A program made the position numbers and the translations under genes. Below the pieces are notes generated by a model. The model had not been told where the DNA came from, ran no database searches, and was given only the letters and a program-made list of their open reading frames with translations. From Fructilactobacillus cliffordii (GTDB lineage: Bacteria; Bacillota; Bacilli; Lactobacillales; Lactobacillaceae): DNA of 64,000 nt. Positions 26,623-34,225 of this stretch are shown here, piece after piece; positions within the stretch are counted from its first letter, which is position 1; the number at the start of each line of letters is the position of its first letter. The stretch is from the NCBI RefSeq assembly GCF_024029355.1, contig NZ_CP097117.1, positions 1,116,001-1,180,000 on the forward strand. The letters run 5' to 3'.

Positions 26623-27453
26623 TTAGAATTCTTGATACGTGGCGGGATCCTGGTCATGGGTGCGACCATCAAGTTTGGTTAAGCCGTTGATGGTGTCCAT
26701 GTCTGCCGGGGTGATTGAAAAGTCAAACACTTGCAGGTTATTTAGCTGGTTCCGGTCGCTAGACGACTTCGGAATCGGAAGCGTGTTTAATTGGATTTCC
26801 CACCGCAGGATTAACTGAACGACGTCCTTGCTATATTTGCGCGCTAGTTCAATCAAGATCGGGTCGTTGAGCATGGTGCTGGCCCGTCCCAATGGACTCC
26901 AATCTTCAGTAAGAATGCCGTGTTGATCGTCATACTGACGCTGTTTTAACTGGTTGAAGTACGGATGCAATTCAATTTGGTTGAGTTGGGGCAATACTCC
27001 AGTTTCGCGTTTCAAGCGGTCTAAATGGTCTGGCAGGAAGTTGCAGACTCCGATGGCCCGGACTAGCCCAAACCTTTGGGCGTCAATCAGAGCTTGCCAA
27101 GCTTCCACGTAGTGATCATCCTTCGGGTTCGGCCAGTGCAGTAAGTACAGGTCGAAATAATCTAACTGACTGCGGTAGAGTGATTCCTGAATGGTCTGAA
27201 TCGCATCGTCATAGTGATAGTAACGTCCTGGTAACTTCGAGGTTACCAGCAAGTCGGAGCGACTGACGTCTGCGTCGCGGATGCCTCGGCCGAGTGCTCC
27301 TTCGTTTTCGTAGTTGTAAGCACTATCAAGCAGACGGTAGCCGTTGTTAATGGCTGCTGTGATGGAACGAGCACCGGCAGCGCCCTTTAGTTTGTAGGTT
27401 CCAAAGCCGATTTTCGGTAGTTGCATGCCGTTGGCTAACTGATAATATTCCAC
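26623..27453 (-). CDS. Aldo/keto reductase
   Basis: 276 residues, ATG at 27453. It is an NADPH-dependent carbonyl reductase of the AKR superfamily. The catalytic tetrad is visible: D43 and Y48 (LLDSAYNY), K73 (TSKLPG) and H106 (LLHWP). The C-terminal cofactor-binding IPKSSSDRNQLNN is present. The physiological substrate is unknown. It is transcribed on the same strand as, and downstream of, the TetR gene at 27531. Confidence 0.9.
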   Translation of the reverse strand: MEYYQLANGMQLPKIGFGTYKLKGAAGARSITAAINNGYRLLDSAYNYENEGALGRGIRDADVSRSDLLVTSKLPGRYYHYDDAIQTIQESLYRSQLDYFDLYLLHWPNPKDDHYVEAWQALIDAQRFGLVRAIGVCNFLPDHLDRLKRETGVLPQLNQIELHPYFNQLKQRQYDDQHGILTEDWSPLGRASTMLNDPILIELARKYSKDVVQLILRWEIQLNTLPIPKSSSDRNQLNNLQVFDFSITPADMDTINGLTKLDGRTHDQDPATYQEF

Positions 27454-27530
27454 GATGAGGACTCCTTTGCTAATTATTCATTACGATTTACGGGGCTATC
27501 CTAACACATTTTTGGCCGTTAGCTTCTGAT

Positions 27531-28079
27531 TCACGATTGTAACGAATCCAGATTGAGCTGTAATAACCGGGTGATTTCTTGGACCAGGGCAGTCTGATCC
27601 GGTTCGGTTTGGCTGGTAACGAGGTCGTTAATCAGTCCATCAATTCCGTGGCAGATGAAACGAACCGCGGCACTCGGGGGTAACTCTAGTTTTTCGATAA
27701 ACTGTTCGTAGGTAAAGTCAAACAATTTTTGGCGGAATTGGTAGGGACCCTGATCAGCAAACAAGAGGCGGAAGAACCGCCGATGCTCCCAGAAGAAAGC
27801 GACCCAAATCGCGGTCTTTTTCGCCACGTCATGGGGATCGGTGACGTTGGTGCAGGTAATTCGCAGTTCGTCTAAATAGTCGGTTAGAAAATCATCCATT
27901 AATGCGTACTTATCGGCGTAGTGACTGTAAAACGTTTTGCGGCCAATGTCAGCCTGGTCACAAATTTGCGTGACGCTAATTTGCTCTAAACTACTGGTGC
28001 TTTGCAAGAGGTGTTCAAGACTGGCGTGAATCGCCTGTTTGGTTTTGCGCACACGGCGGTCAGTTTGATTCATGTTCAT
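27531..28079 (-). CDS. TetR/AcrR family transcriptional regulator
   Basis: 182 residues from the ATG at 28079 (alternative ATG at 28073); GAAAGTGGG lies just upstream, and the longer open frame has no ribosome binding site. The N-terminal helix-turn-helix is clear (RRVRKTKQAIHASLEHLL, then ISVTQICDQADIGRKTFYSHYADKYAL). The remainder is a ligand domain. It is divergent from the short-chain dehydrogenase/quinone reductase pair at 28201, which it probably controls together with itself. Confidence 0.88.
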   Translation of the reverse strand: MNMNQTDRRVRKTKQAIHASLEHLLQSTSSLEQISVTQICDQADIGRKTFYSHYADKYALMDDFLTDYLDELRITCTNVTDPHDVAKKTAIWVAFFWEHRRFFRLLFADQGPYQFRQKLFDFTYEQFIEKLELPPSAAVRFICHGIDGLINDLVTSQTEPDQTALVQEITRLLQLNLDSLQS

Positions 28080-28106
28080 ACCCACTTTCTTCAATCTGTT
28101 TCTTAA

Positions 28107-28170
28107 GTAACAAAAGACCGAGTTTGACCCTTGCCGGTTGGTCTTTTCAAAGATATGATACACTTGTTAC
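28107..28170. promoter_or_regulatory. Divergent promoter region with inverted repeats, probable TetR operator
   Basis: AAAAGACC at 28112-28119 and GGTCTTTT at 28140-28147 form an inverted repeat. GTAACAA at 28107 and TTGTTAC at 28164 form a second, wider one. A plausible promoter for the SDR gene, TTGCCG (28131) - 17 bases - TATGAT (28154), overlaps the repeats. The operator role is inferred. Confidence 0.5.
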
Positions 28171-28200
28171 CTAACATACGCAAAGGCAAGAAAGGAAGCA

Positions 28201-29019
28201 ATGACAATGAAAACAATTTTAGTGACGGGTGCTAGTTCCGGAATGGGATATCGAATCGCGCACAACTTGGCAGCGGCGGGCTACCAGGTCTTTGGAGCAG
28301 CGCGCCACGTGGATCGGATGGAACCGTTAAAGACGGTCGGGGTGATTCCGCTGCAACTAGACGTGACGGATGAGGCCTCCCGGACGGCAGCTGTGCACCA
28401 GTTAATCCAACGGGCACATCGGATTGACGCGGTCGTGAATGCAGCTGGATACGGGTCGTTTGGAGCCCAGGAAACGGTAACCGATGCGGAAGCCAAGCAA
28501 CAGTTTGAGGTAAACGTGTTCGGATTGATGGCATTGACGCGACTTGTTCTGCCGTACATGCGCAAGCAACAGTCTGGCCGTATCATCAACATTTCGTCGA
28601 TGGCGGGGCGATTTAGTAGCCCGATGGCCGGCTGGTACTTTGCATCTAAACATGCCTTAGAAACGCTGAGCGATTCGTTACGAATGGAAGTCCGTCGCTT
28701 TGGGATTAAGGTCATTTTGATTGAACCTGGCGTGGTGAAGAGTCGCTGGGAAGCGATTGCGATGCAACACCTACAACAATCAGCAGCGGGTACGGCATAC
28801 GAAGCGCAAGCCCGGGCCATGCAACGCAATATGGATCACACCTATGCTTCTAAACACGCTTCTCATCCCGAATTAATTGCGCGGACGGTCCAAAAGGCGT
28901 TAGAATCAAAGCATCCTCGTGCTCGGTATCTAATTGGGTACCTAGCCAAGCCAACCGTCTGGGGCACCCAGTTCTTACCAACGGCGCTCAAGGATTGGTT
29001 AATCCCGAAGTTTATGTAA
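28201..29019 (+). CDS. Short-chain dehydrogenase/reductase
   Basis: 272 residues, ATG at 28201 (or 28207) behind AAGAAAGGAAG. It is a classical SDR: cofactor motif TGASSGMG near the N-terminus, NAAGYGSFG, catalytic Ser in NISSMAG and Tyr-x-x-x-Lys in YFASK. It is NAD(P)H-dependent with unknown substrate. It is first of a two-gene unit with the quinone reductase and divergent from the TetR regulator. Confidence 0.92.
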   Translation: MTMKTILVTGASSGMGYRIAHNLAAAGYQVFGAARHVDRMEPLKTVGVIPLQLDVTDEASRTAAVHQLIQRAHRIDAVVNAAGYGSFGAQETVTDAEAKQQFEVNVFGLMALTRLVLPYMRKQQSGRIINISSMAGRFSSPMAGWYFASKHALETLSDSLRMEVRRFGIKVILIEPGVVKSRWEAIAMQHLQQSAAGTAYEAQARAMQRNMDHTYASKHASHPELIARTVQKALESKHPRARYLIGYLAKPTVWGTQFLPTALKDWLIPKFM

Positions 29020-29031
29020 GGAGTGTTAATT

Positions 29032-30048
29032 ATGAAAATTCCGACCCAGATGAAAGCTTTCCGCTTTAACCGTTACGGCGATCCGGCTGAAAACCAACGC
29101 ATTCCCGTACCGGAAATCGGTGCGGATGAAGTACTGGTATACATTCACAATGCGGGGCTAAATCCGGTGGATTATAAGGTGCAAGCGGGAAAGATGAAAA
29201 TGATTTTCCCGTTCCACTTACCATTGACGATGGGCAATGAGTTTGCCGGAGAGATCGCGCAAGTCGGCAGTAACGTGCAGGATTTTCAGGTAGGTGATCA
29301 GGTGTATGGTCGTCCGGATAACCAACATACCGGAACGTTAGCCGACTACATTGCGCTTGATAAAAATGAGACTGCCCGTTTTCCCGCGGAGCTAGACTTT
29401 CAATCGGCCAGTGGAGTCCCATTAACCGGATTGACAAGCTACCAAGCCCTGGTGGAACTTGGTCACATCCAGCCCGGGCAAAAGGTTTTCATTCAAGCTG
29501 GAGCTGGGGGAATTGGGACGATGGCGATTCAAATTGCGAAGGCCTTGGGCGCCTACGTTACCACCACAGCTAGTCCCCAGCAGACCGCTTTGGTGCGGTC
29601 GTTAGGAGCTGATCAGGTGATTAACTATCACGAAACTTATTTTGCCGATGTGCTGTTTCACTATGACCTGGTCTTTGATACTTTAGGTGGTCAATATCTC
29701 AAGGATAGCTTTAAGATTTTAAAGCCGGGGGGCCATCTGGTAACTATCAACGGGTTACCGACCTATGAATTTGGGCAGCAGCATCACTTAGGGATGGCGA
29801 AGTCCCTGTTGTTCGCGGCTGCGAGTGCGCCGTTGCAACGCCTAGCGAAAAAGTATCACGTGCACTATGATTTCTTGATTATGCATCCCAGCGGCGCCCA
29901 ACTGCAAATCTTGAGTCAAATGATTGCGAACGAAAAGCTACTTCCTATCATTGACCAGATTTATGACTTTGGCGAAGCGCAAGCTGCCTATGATTATTTA
30001 GAAAGTGGGCACGCGCACGGCAAGGTAATTGTGAACGTGAACCATTAA
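29032..30048 (+). CDS. Zinc-independent MDR/quinone oxidoreductase-like NADP(H) enzyme
   Basis: 338 residues from the ATG at 29032; AAGGAG at 29019-29024 supports this start rather than the GTG at 29023. It is a medium-chain reductase with GroES-like N-terminus (AGLNPVDYKVQAG, MGNEFAGEI) and nucleotide-binding AGAGGIGTMAIQIAK. The structural zinc cysteines are absent, as in quinone oxidoreductases. It sits 12 bases after the SDR gene, probably one operon under the TetR regulator. Confidence 0.9.
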   Translation: MKIPTQMKAFRFNRYGDPAENQRIPVPEIGADEVLVYIHNAGLNPVDYKVQAGKMKMIFPFHLPLTMGNEFAGEIAQVGSNVQDFQVGDQVYGRPDNQHTGTLADYIALDKNETARFPAELDFQSASGVPLTGLTSYQALVELGHIQPGQKVFIQAGAGGIGTMAIQIAKALGAYVTTTASPQQTALVRSLGADQVINYHETYFADVLFHYDLVFDTLGGQYLKDSFKILKPGGHLVTINGLPTYEFGQQHHLGMAKSLLFAAASAPLQRLAKKYHVHYDFLIMHPSGAQLQILSQMIANEKLLPIIDQIYDFGEAQAAYDYLESGHAHGKVIVNVNH

Positions 30049-30050
30049 TA

Positions 30051-30086
30051 CAAAAAAGCCGATTCAATTCTGAATCGACTTTTTTG
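30051..30086. terminator. Bidirectional terminator
   Basis: AAAAAAGCCGATTCA / TGAATCGACTTTTTT hairpin between convergent genes. Confidence 0.85.
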
Positions 30087-30087
30087 T

Positions 30088-30288
30088 TTACTTATTGTGA
30101 ATTAAAAAGGATTGAATTAACTTTTGCTCATCGGGAGTGGGTTGGGACCACATGCTTTTAATGTCGTGGTACCGTTCCACCGTCATGTGCAAAGCCACGG
30201 CCATTTGGTTATCATCCAGGTTATGTTTTTCTTCGTACTTGATTATTTCGGTTGCGAGTTGACTGAATTCTTCGTCAATGTATGCCAT
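30088..30288 (-). CDS. Small LBP_cg2779-like protein
   Basis: 66 residues, ATG at 30288 behind AGGAGGTT. Probably all-helical (DEEFSQLATEIIKYEEKH, MAVALHMTVERYHDIKSMW). The middle resembles a small helix-turn-helix, and the pattern recalls the short LBP_cg2779 family of lactobacilli. The assignment is from memory of the pattern and only moderately sure. It shares a direction with the FAD-binding protein upstream. Confidence 0.65.
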   Translation of the reverse strand: MAYIDEEFSQLATEIIKYEEKHNLDDNQMAVALHMTVERYHDIKSMWSQPTPDEQKLIQSFLIHNK

Positions 30289-30336
30289 TGAGAAACCTCC
30301 TTGCTAGTTTGTGATTAGTATAGCATTTTTTCTTGG

Positions 30337-32172
30337 TTAGCTTGTGGGAAATAAGGTTGTAGCAATTTGATCGGCCACGCCGAAGTTATGATCATGTGCC
30401 AACGGGTGTGGGAGAGCCGTGGTCATCCATTCTTTACCACTTAATGGGAGACCCCAGACAAATAACGTGGAGTTTAGCTGACCGTCCGCTTTAATGGCCT
30501 GATAGGTCGTAAACTGTACGTCAATTGCGCCACTGGTGTAGGTAGTTCCGTCTGCTAGTGGATAACGGGCGGGGCGCACTAGGCCTTGTTCTGCGAGGTT
30601 TTGTAGGATGGGACTATCCGAATGGGCCAAATTAGTGACCGGAACGCGAGCTTCTAAGACAGCATCGACGGCGACCGGTTCCTGGGGATAGAAGTGTGAG
30701 AAAGCCATGAAGTGCCCCTGGGCGCCAACTACGCGAAGTTGGGGTCCTAAGATGGTGACAATTCCTGCCCGCATGAGCGCCGCTAATTGTTGGTATCGAA
30801 TGAGCGGGGGACCGGCAGTCAGAAAACCACTGGTAGCATTGAACTGTTTCAAAAAGGAGTGAACGTAGTCATCTGGGGCAAACTTGCCGGTGACCACGAG
30901 GTGCTGTAAGAAGGGCCGGAGCTCGATGACCAGGGACAGGGCGCCGGTCAGCGGTGCGTGCTTGGATCCCAAGGCAGCATCGACCATAATTTGGTCCATC
31001 CACTGTAACAACGTCTGTTGGTAAGCAGCGGTGGTGGTAATCTTGGTGCCAGCCACCGGATTTAATACCTGCTCCCAGTTGAGGCGTTCGTCGGCTTGAA
31101 TTGGAGAGTCAGTGAGAAATTGGTTTCGGTCAGCGGCGGCCACAAAGCCCTGCGTAAAGGCTTGAAGGTCAACGTCGGGATAACGATCCGCTAGTAAAAG
31201 CTGGTAGTACCGAAGTTCAATTTCAGCCCGTAAGAGTTCAATGAATTTTGGTCCGGGCAACTGACCTTGAACGAGGTTTTGGGTGACCGTTTCATCATTC
31301 AAAAAGTAAAAATGGGGTTGTTCACCCATTTGTTCTTGGTTAATTGGTTTGGGATAGTAAGGAACGCCTCGGCGCGAACTCGTGATAATCTTGGGTTCTC
31401 GTCCGGACGGCTGGTATTCCAACTGACCATTAGCTTGGCGGACGAATTGCCCGCCCCGACTGCTGGTTAATCGAGCCAGGTAGTCAAAAAACGATAGTCC
31501 TAGCCCGCAGATTAAGATGGGTTCATGGGGTTGAATTGCGTCAAAGTCAGCGGTAGTGGGTAACGTGGGGGCCACGTAGGTAAGCTGGTGCTGGTCCGCG
31601 TAATCCCGCAGGGACGTTTCATCGCGACTAAGCTGGTTGGGCGTGTTCCCGGTGCTAAGGACGACCTGATCCACGACGACATGTTGGTGGTCAGCCGTTT
31701 TGAGTGTCGTTTGCTGATCCGTTGGAATGGCCGTGACTACGTTGGTGTGATATCTGGTGACGGTTAGATTAGCCGGTAATTTTGCTTCAATTTGCGCGGT
31801 GACCCACTGGGCATAGGCACCAAATAAGGCTCGCGGCGCGTAGTCATTGGGTTGCAGGTGATGGCAAACGTCCACCAGTTCCGTGGGTAATCCGGTCTGA
31901 TTAATGAAGTCCGTGGCTTCAGCCAGTTGGGTCCACTGGTAAAACGTGGGTCCGGTGACTTCGTCTGACCGGTAGTCGTTGAACAGGGTGACCAGTTGTG
32001 CCGGTGAATTCATGATGAGGTGGAGATCCTGCCGTGGATCCCACACGTTGCCACCGGTGGGGGCGGCATCAAACCACTCAACCTGGACCGTCTGTTCGGT
32101 GGGTAGGTGGCGTTTCAGGCTGTCAAGAAGCAGGATGCCCCGGGGTCCCGCTCCGATGATTCCAATTTTCAT
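30337..32172 (-). CDS. FAD/NAD(P)-binding protein (FAD_NAD_binding_9 type)
   Basis: 611 residues, ATG at 32172. The dinucleotide-binding motif GIIGAGPRGILLLDSL opens the protein. VVLSTGNTPNQL and ILICGLGLSFFDYLARL form a second nucleotide motif at about residue 220, so a flavin-dependent oxidoreductase or N-hydroxylase-like enzyme is likely. The reaction cannot be deduced. Length and organisation fit the FAD_NAD_binding_9 proteins common in lactobacilli. Monocistronic. Confidence 0.8.
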   Translation of the reverse strand: MKIGIIGAGPRGILLLDSLKRHLPTEQTVQVEWFDAAPTGGNVWDPRQDLHLIMNSPAQLVTLFNDYRSDEVTGPTFYQWTQLAEATDFINQTGLPTELVDVCHHLQPNDYAPRALFGAYAQWVTAQIEAKLPANLTVTRYHTNVVTAIPTDQQTTLKTADHQHVVVDQVVLSTGNTPNQLSRDETSLRDYADQHQLTYVAPTLPTTADFDAIQPHEPILICGLGLSFFDYLARLTSSRGGQFVRQANGQLEYQPSGREPKIITSSRRGVPYYPKPINQEQMGEQPHFYFLNDETVTQNLVQGQLPGPKFIELLRAEIELRYYQLLLADRYPDVDLQAFTQGFVAAADRNQFLTDSPIQADERLNWEQVLNPVAGTKITTTAAYQQTLLQWMDQIMVDAALGSKHAPLTGALSLVIELRPFLQHLVVTGKFAPDDYVHSFLKQFNATSGFLTAGPPLIRYQQLAALMRAGIVTILGPQLRVVGAQGHFMAFSHFYPQEPVAVDAVLEARVPVTNLAHSDSPILQNLAEQGLVRPARYPLADGTTYTSGAIDVQFTTYQAIKADGQLNSTLFVWGLPLSGKEWMTTALPHPLAHDHNFGVADQIATTLFPTS

Positions 32173-32266
32173 AACTAGGTGACTTCCTTTCTGCTTCTTA
32201 CTTTACCATAGTGGTATTAACTTCTCACATATGTTTATAATGAAGCAGAACGAGAGGATGATGAAG

Positions 32267-32587
32267 ATGATTCCAGAGAACATGGAAGAGGTCCAAAAGC
32301 GGCTCGCCGACCGCCAAGCGCACGGGGAGCAGATTACGGAAGACCAACTGATTTACGAAACCGTTTGTGACTTGTTGCAGGCTTACCTAATTAATGCTGA
32401 AGAAGGGCACTATGATTCGGTCAAACCAGTTGACGACCAGACCCTGGAGTTTGTTAGCGTGATGGGGAAACACCTCGGTAATTACACGGCCAAGGGCACG
32501 AGTTTAGTGGCAGATTTTAAACAAGATTCGTTTCAGATGCTCCTGGATTTAGAAGCGGCGGCCCAACGAATCGCGGGTGGTCGCTAA
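32267..32587 (+). CDS. Conserved hypothetical protein
   Basis: 106 residues if translation starts at the ATG at 32267, nine bases after GAGAGG. Upstream in-frame ATGs fall on the probable -10 box TATAAT (32236-32241) and are less likely. It is acidic, helical and without membrane segments (MEEVQKRLADRQAHG, YETVCDLLQAYLINAEEGHYD). I do not recognise a family. tRNA-Arg follows within 50 bases but has its own promoter. Confidence 0.65.
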   Translation: MIPENMEEVQKRLADRQAHGEQITEDQLIYETVCDLLQAYLINAEEGHYDSVKPVDDQTLEFVSVMGKHLGNYTAKGTSLVADFKQDSFQMLLDLEAAAQRIAGGR

Positions 32588-32594
32588 CGCCGGG

Positions 32595-32623
32595 TTGCAA
32601 ACCAGGGTTAAAATCAGTACAAT
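32595..32623 (+). promoter_or_regulatory. Promoter of tRNA-Arg
   Basis: TTGCAA - 17 bases - TACAAT, ending 12 bases before the tRNA 5' end. Confidence 0.65.
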
Positions 32624-32634
32624 AGGGCTGTAAA

Positions 32635-32706
32635 GCGTCCCTAGTGTAACGGATAGCACATGAGATTTCGGTCCTCATGATCTCGGTTCGACTCCGAGGG
32701 GACGCA
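32635..32706 (+). tRNA. tRNA-Arg (anticodon UCG)
   Basis: 72 bases. Acceptor GCGTCCC/GGGACGC, D-stem GTGT/GCAC, anticodon loop TTTCGGT (UCG, reads CGN Arg), T-stem CTCGG/CCGAG with loop TTCGACT, discriminator A. CCA is not encoded. The anticodon stem (TGAGA / CCTCA) has an A-C mismatch at the pair next to the loop (31-39). Confidence 0.93.
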
Positions 32707-32719
32707 TTTTACGAATAAC

Positions 32720-32746
32720 AAAGGGGAGCGGTTACCGCTCCTTTTT
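32720..32746 (+). terminator. Terminator after tRNA-Arg
   Basis: GGAGCGG / CCGCTCC hairpin with a T run. Confidence 0.85.
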
Positions 32747-32771
32747 AGTTTAAAACGGAGGGACAACGAAT

Positions 32772-33188
32772 ATGGCATTACCGACGGAACAACAAATTAT
32801 TGAACAGGCCCAAACAACGGTTACACGGCTACGGAAAAAACTGGCTTACTACCGGACGCTTTCGGCGATTAGTAACATTACCCGGATTATCCTGTCTGCT
32901 TCGATCCCACTGCTGGTGTCGATGGCCTCGCATAACATTAAGATTTTAGCAATTGTTTCATTGACTGGGGTCGCAATGAGTATCATCCAGGGGATTGATT
33001 CTTTCTTTGATTTGTCGGGGAAGGTTTCTGAGCTCAAGCAATCCATTTTGTCGACCAATAAGGAAATCCTCTTATTAACGTCGCACAATGACCCTTATGA
33101 TGCGGACAGCGAAGCTAAAAATGTCCAACGATTTATGGGTAATTTGGCTGAAACCCTTGATAGCATTGTCGATAACATCGAAAATTAA
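32772..33188 (+). CDS. DUF4231-like two-helix membrane protein
   Basis: 138 residues, ATG at 32772 behind ACGGAGGGA. Helical N-terminus (VTRLRKKLAYYRTLS), two adjacent membrane helices at about 40-75 (IILSASIPLLVSMAS, ILAIVSLTGVAMSII), then a C-terminal coiled-coil-like tail (LSGKVSELKQSILSTNKEILLL). This is the DUF4231 (SLATT-like) plan. The function is unknown. Terminator follows. Confidence 0.7.
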   Translation: MALPTEQQIIEQAQTTVTRLRKKLAYYRTLSAISNITRIILSASIPLLVSMASHNIKILAIVSLTGVAMSIIQGIDSFFDLSGKVSELKQSILSTNKEILLLTSHNDPYDADSEAKNVQRFMGNLAETLDSIVDNIEN

Positions 33189-33189
33189 C

Positions 33190-33228
33190 CAAAAAAATCC
33201 TGAATCATATTGATTCAGGATTTTTTAC
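33190..33228. terminator. Bidirectional terminator
   Basis: AAAAAATCCTGAATCA / TGATTCAGGATTTTTT hairpin between convergent genes. Confidence 0.9.
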
Positions 33229-33236
33229 TGGTTTAA

Positions 33237-33839
33237 TTAGTCTTTCTTTAATTCAGATTGACTTAACCACTTGTGGTTAGTGTACTTTTGACCACCATTA
33301 GTTGGAGTGAAGTTGACTGCGTAAGCAGGGCCGGAGCAAACTTTCACGATCTTACCCTTGGCGTTCTTCATGCCGTCCATGTGATCAGCGTTGATGGTCA
33401 CCTTGGTACCTTTGCATAATTTCTTGCCTTTTTCAGCCTTTAATTCAGACTTAACCACGTACTTGTGGTTCTTAACTTCTTTGTTAGTCTTGCTGTCCTT
33501 GAAGTCAACTACGTACAACGGAGAGTCGTAAACGCCAGCAACGGTCGCCTTAGCGCCCTTCATTCCCATCATGTGGTCGGCAGTAATGGTTACCTTTTCT
33601 CCGACCTTATACTTTGGATGCTTAGCCTTCTTTAAATCAGTTGGTAACTGAGCGTCATGATTCATTTCCATCTTCATGTTATCGCCCATGTTCATTTGAT
33701 CGTCAGACTTCTTGTCCATTTTCTTACTGCTCATGGTTTTGTCGCTAGCGGCGTGAACCGTGCTGGGAATAAAGCCCGTGGCGGTCGAAAGACCCAAACC
33801 AGCTAAGGCAGCAACTGTAAATAACTTCCGTTTTAACAT
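33237..33839 (-). CDS. Secreted YdhK-like protein with two DUF1541 repeats
   Basis: 200 residues from the ATG at 33839, which has AAGGAG upstream; an earlier in-frame ATG at 33881 has none. A signal peptide (LKRKLFTVAALAGLGL, cleavage near VHAAS) is followed by a Lys/Met/Asp-rich linker and then two related halves. Each half has 'VTI-ADHM-GMK-AKG/A' (at about 85 and 145) and ends in 'NHK--V/L-SEL'. This tandem plan is that of DUF1541/YdhK proteins of the Firmicutes envelope, sometimes linked to metal stress. Function unproven. Confidence 0.8.
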   Translation of the reverse strand: MLKRKLFTVAALAGLGLSTATGFIPSTVHAASDKTMSSKKMDKKSDDQMNMGDNMKMEMNHDAQLPTDLKKAKHPKYKVGEKVTITADHMMGMKGAKATVAGVYDSPLYVVDFKDSKTNKEVKNHKYVVKSELKAEKGKKLCKGTKVTINADHMDGMKNAKGKIVKVCSGPAYAVNFTPTNGGQKYTNHKWLSQSELKKD

Positions 33840-33956
33840 CAGTAACAGCTCCTTCAAACTATCCAATTTAATATTCAACAATTTAATTGTATATCTTGTA
33901 GTTGGGAAATGCCATAAATTAGTTTGAAAATGGTCTATAAATTTTTAAAGCGAACG

Positions 33957-33985
33957 TTGACAAAAAATATAGGATTTAGTATGCT
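33957..33985 (+). promoter_or_regulatory. Promoter of the glyA leader
   Basis: Consensus TTGACA (33957-33962), 17-base spacer, TATGCT (33980-33985). The expected transcript start is near 33992, giving a leader of about 235 bases. Confidence 0.75.
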
Positions 33986-33991
33986 AATTTT

Positions 33992-34205
33992 ACCTAAACG
34001 GAGTACCAGAGGCAGAGTTAGACCAGGAATTGTTCGGAAACTGCAAAGAACAACGGCTCGACTGGGAAGGCAGTTAGGGATTAACGACAGATGAATACTT
34101 TTTCTTAGCGTTAAGAAAATGAGGCCGATTGTGAGAGCAAGCGGTAAAATAAGGTGGAACAGTGATCAGACGCCCTTGTACGAATGTACAGGGGCGTCTT
34201 TTTTA
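33992..34205 (+). promoter_or_regulatory. T-box riboswitch, glycine-specific, upstream of glyA
   Basis: This fills the 344-base gap before glyA. GAGTACCAG (about 34002) can pair through CCAG with CTGG (34063), forming stem I with a specifier loop GGGAAGGCAG. The specifier codon is GGC (34069-34071, Gly), followed by a purine. The T-box AAGGTGGAACAGTG (34151-34164) has UGGA (34155-34158), which matches a tRNA end UCCA, and bacterial glycine tRNAs often have U73. A strong terminator follows (34168-34205). Uncharged tRNA-Gly should favour the antiterminator and raise serine-to-glycine conversion. The T-box core is slightly divergent from AGGGUGG. Confidence 0.75.
34168..34205 (+). terminator. 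Regulated terminator of the glyA T-box
   Basis: AGACGCCCTTGTAC / GTACAGGGGCGTCT with a T run, located between the T-box sequence and the glyA ribosome binding site. Confidence 0.85.
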
Positions 34206-34225
34206 GTTAGAGAGGAATAAATGAT

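Noticed and set aside
29023..29031. GTG at 29023 as start of the quinone reductase-like gene
   Set aside because: It overlaps the ribosome binding site AAGGAG; the ATG at 29032 is correctly spaced.
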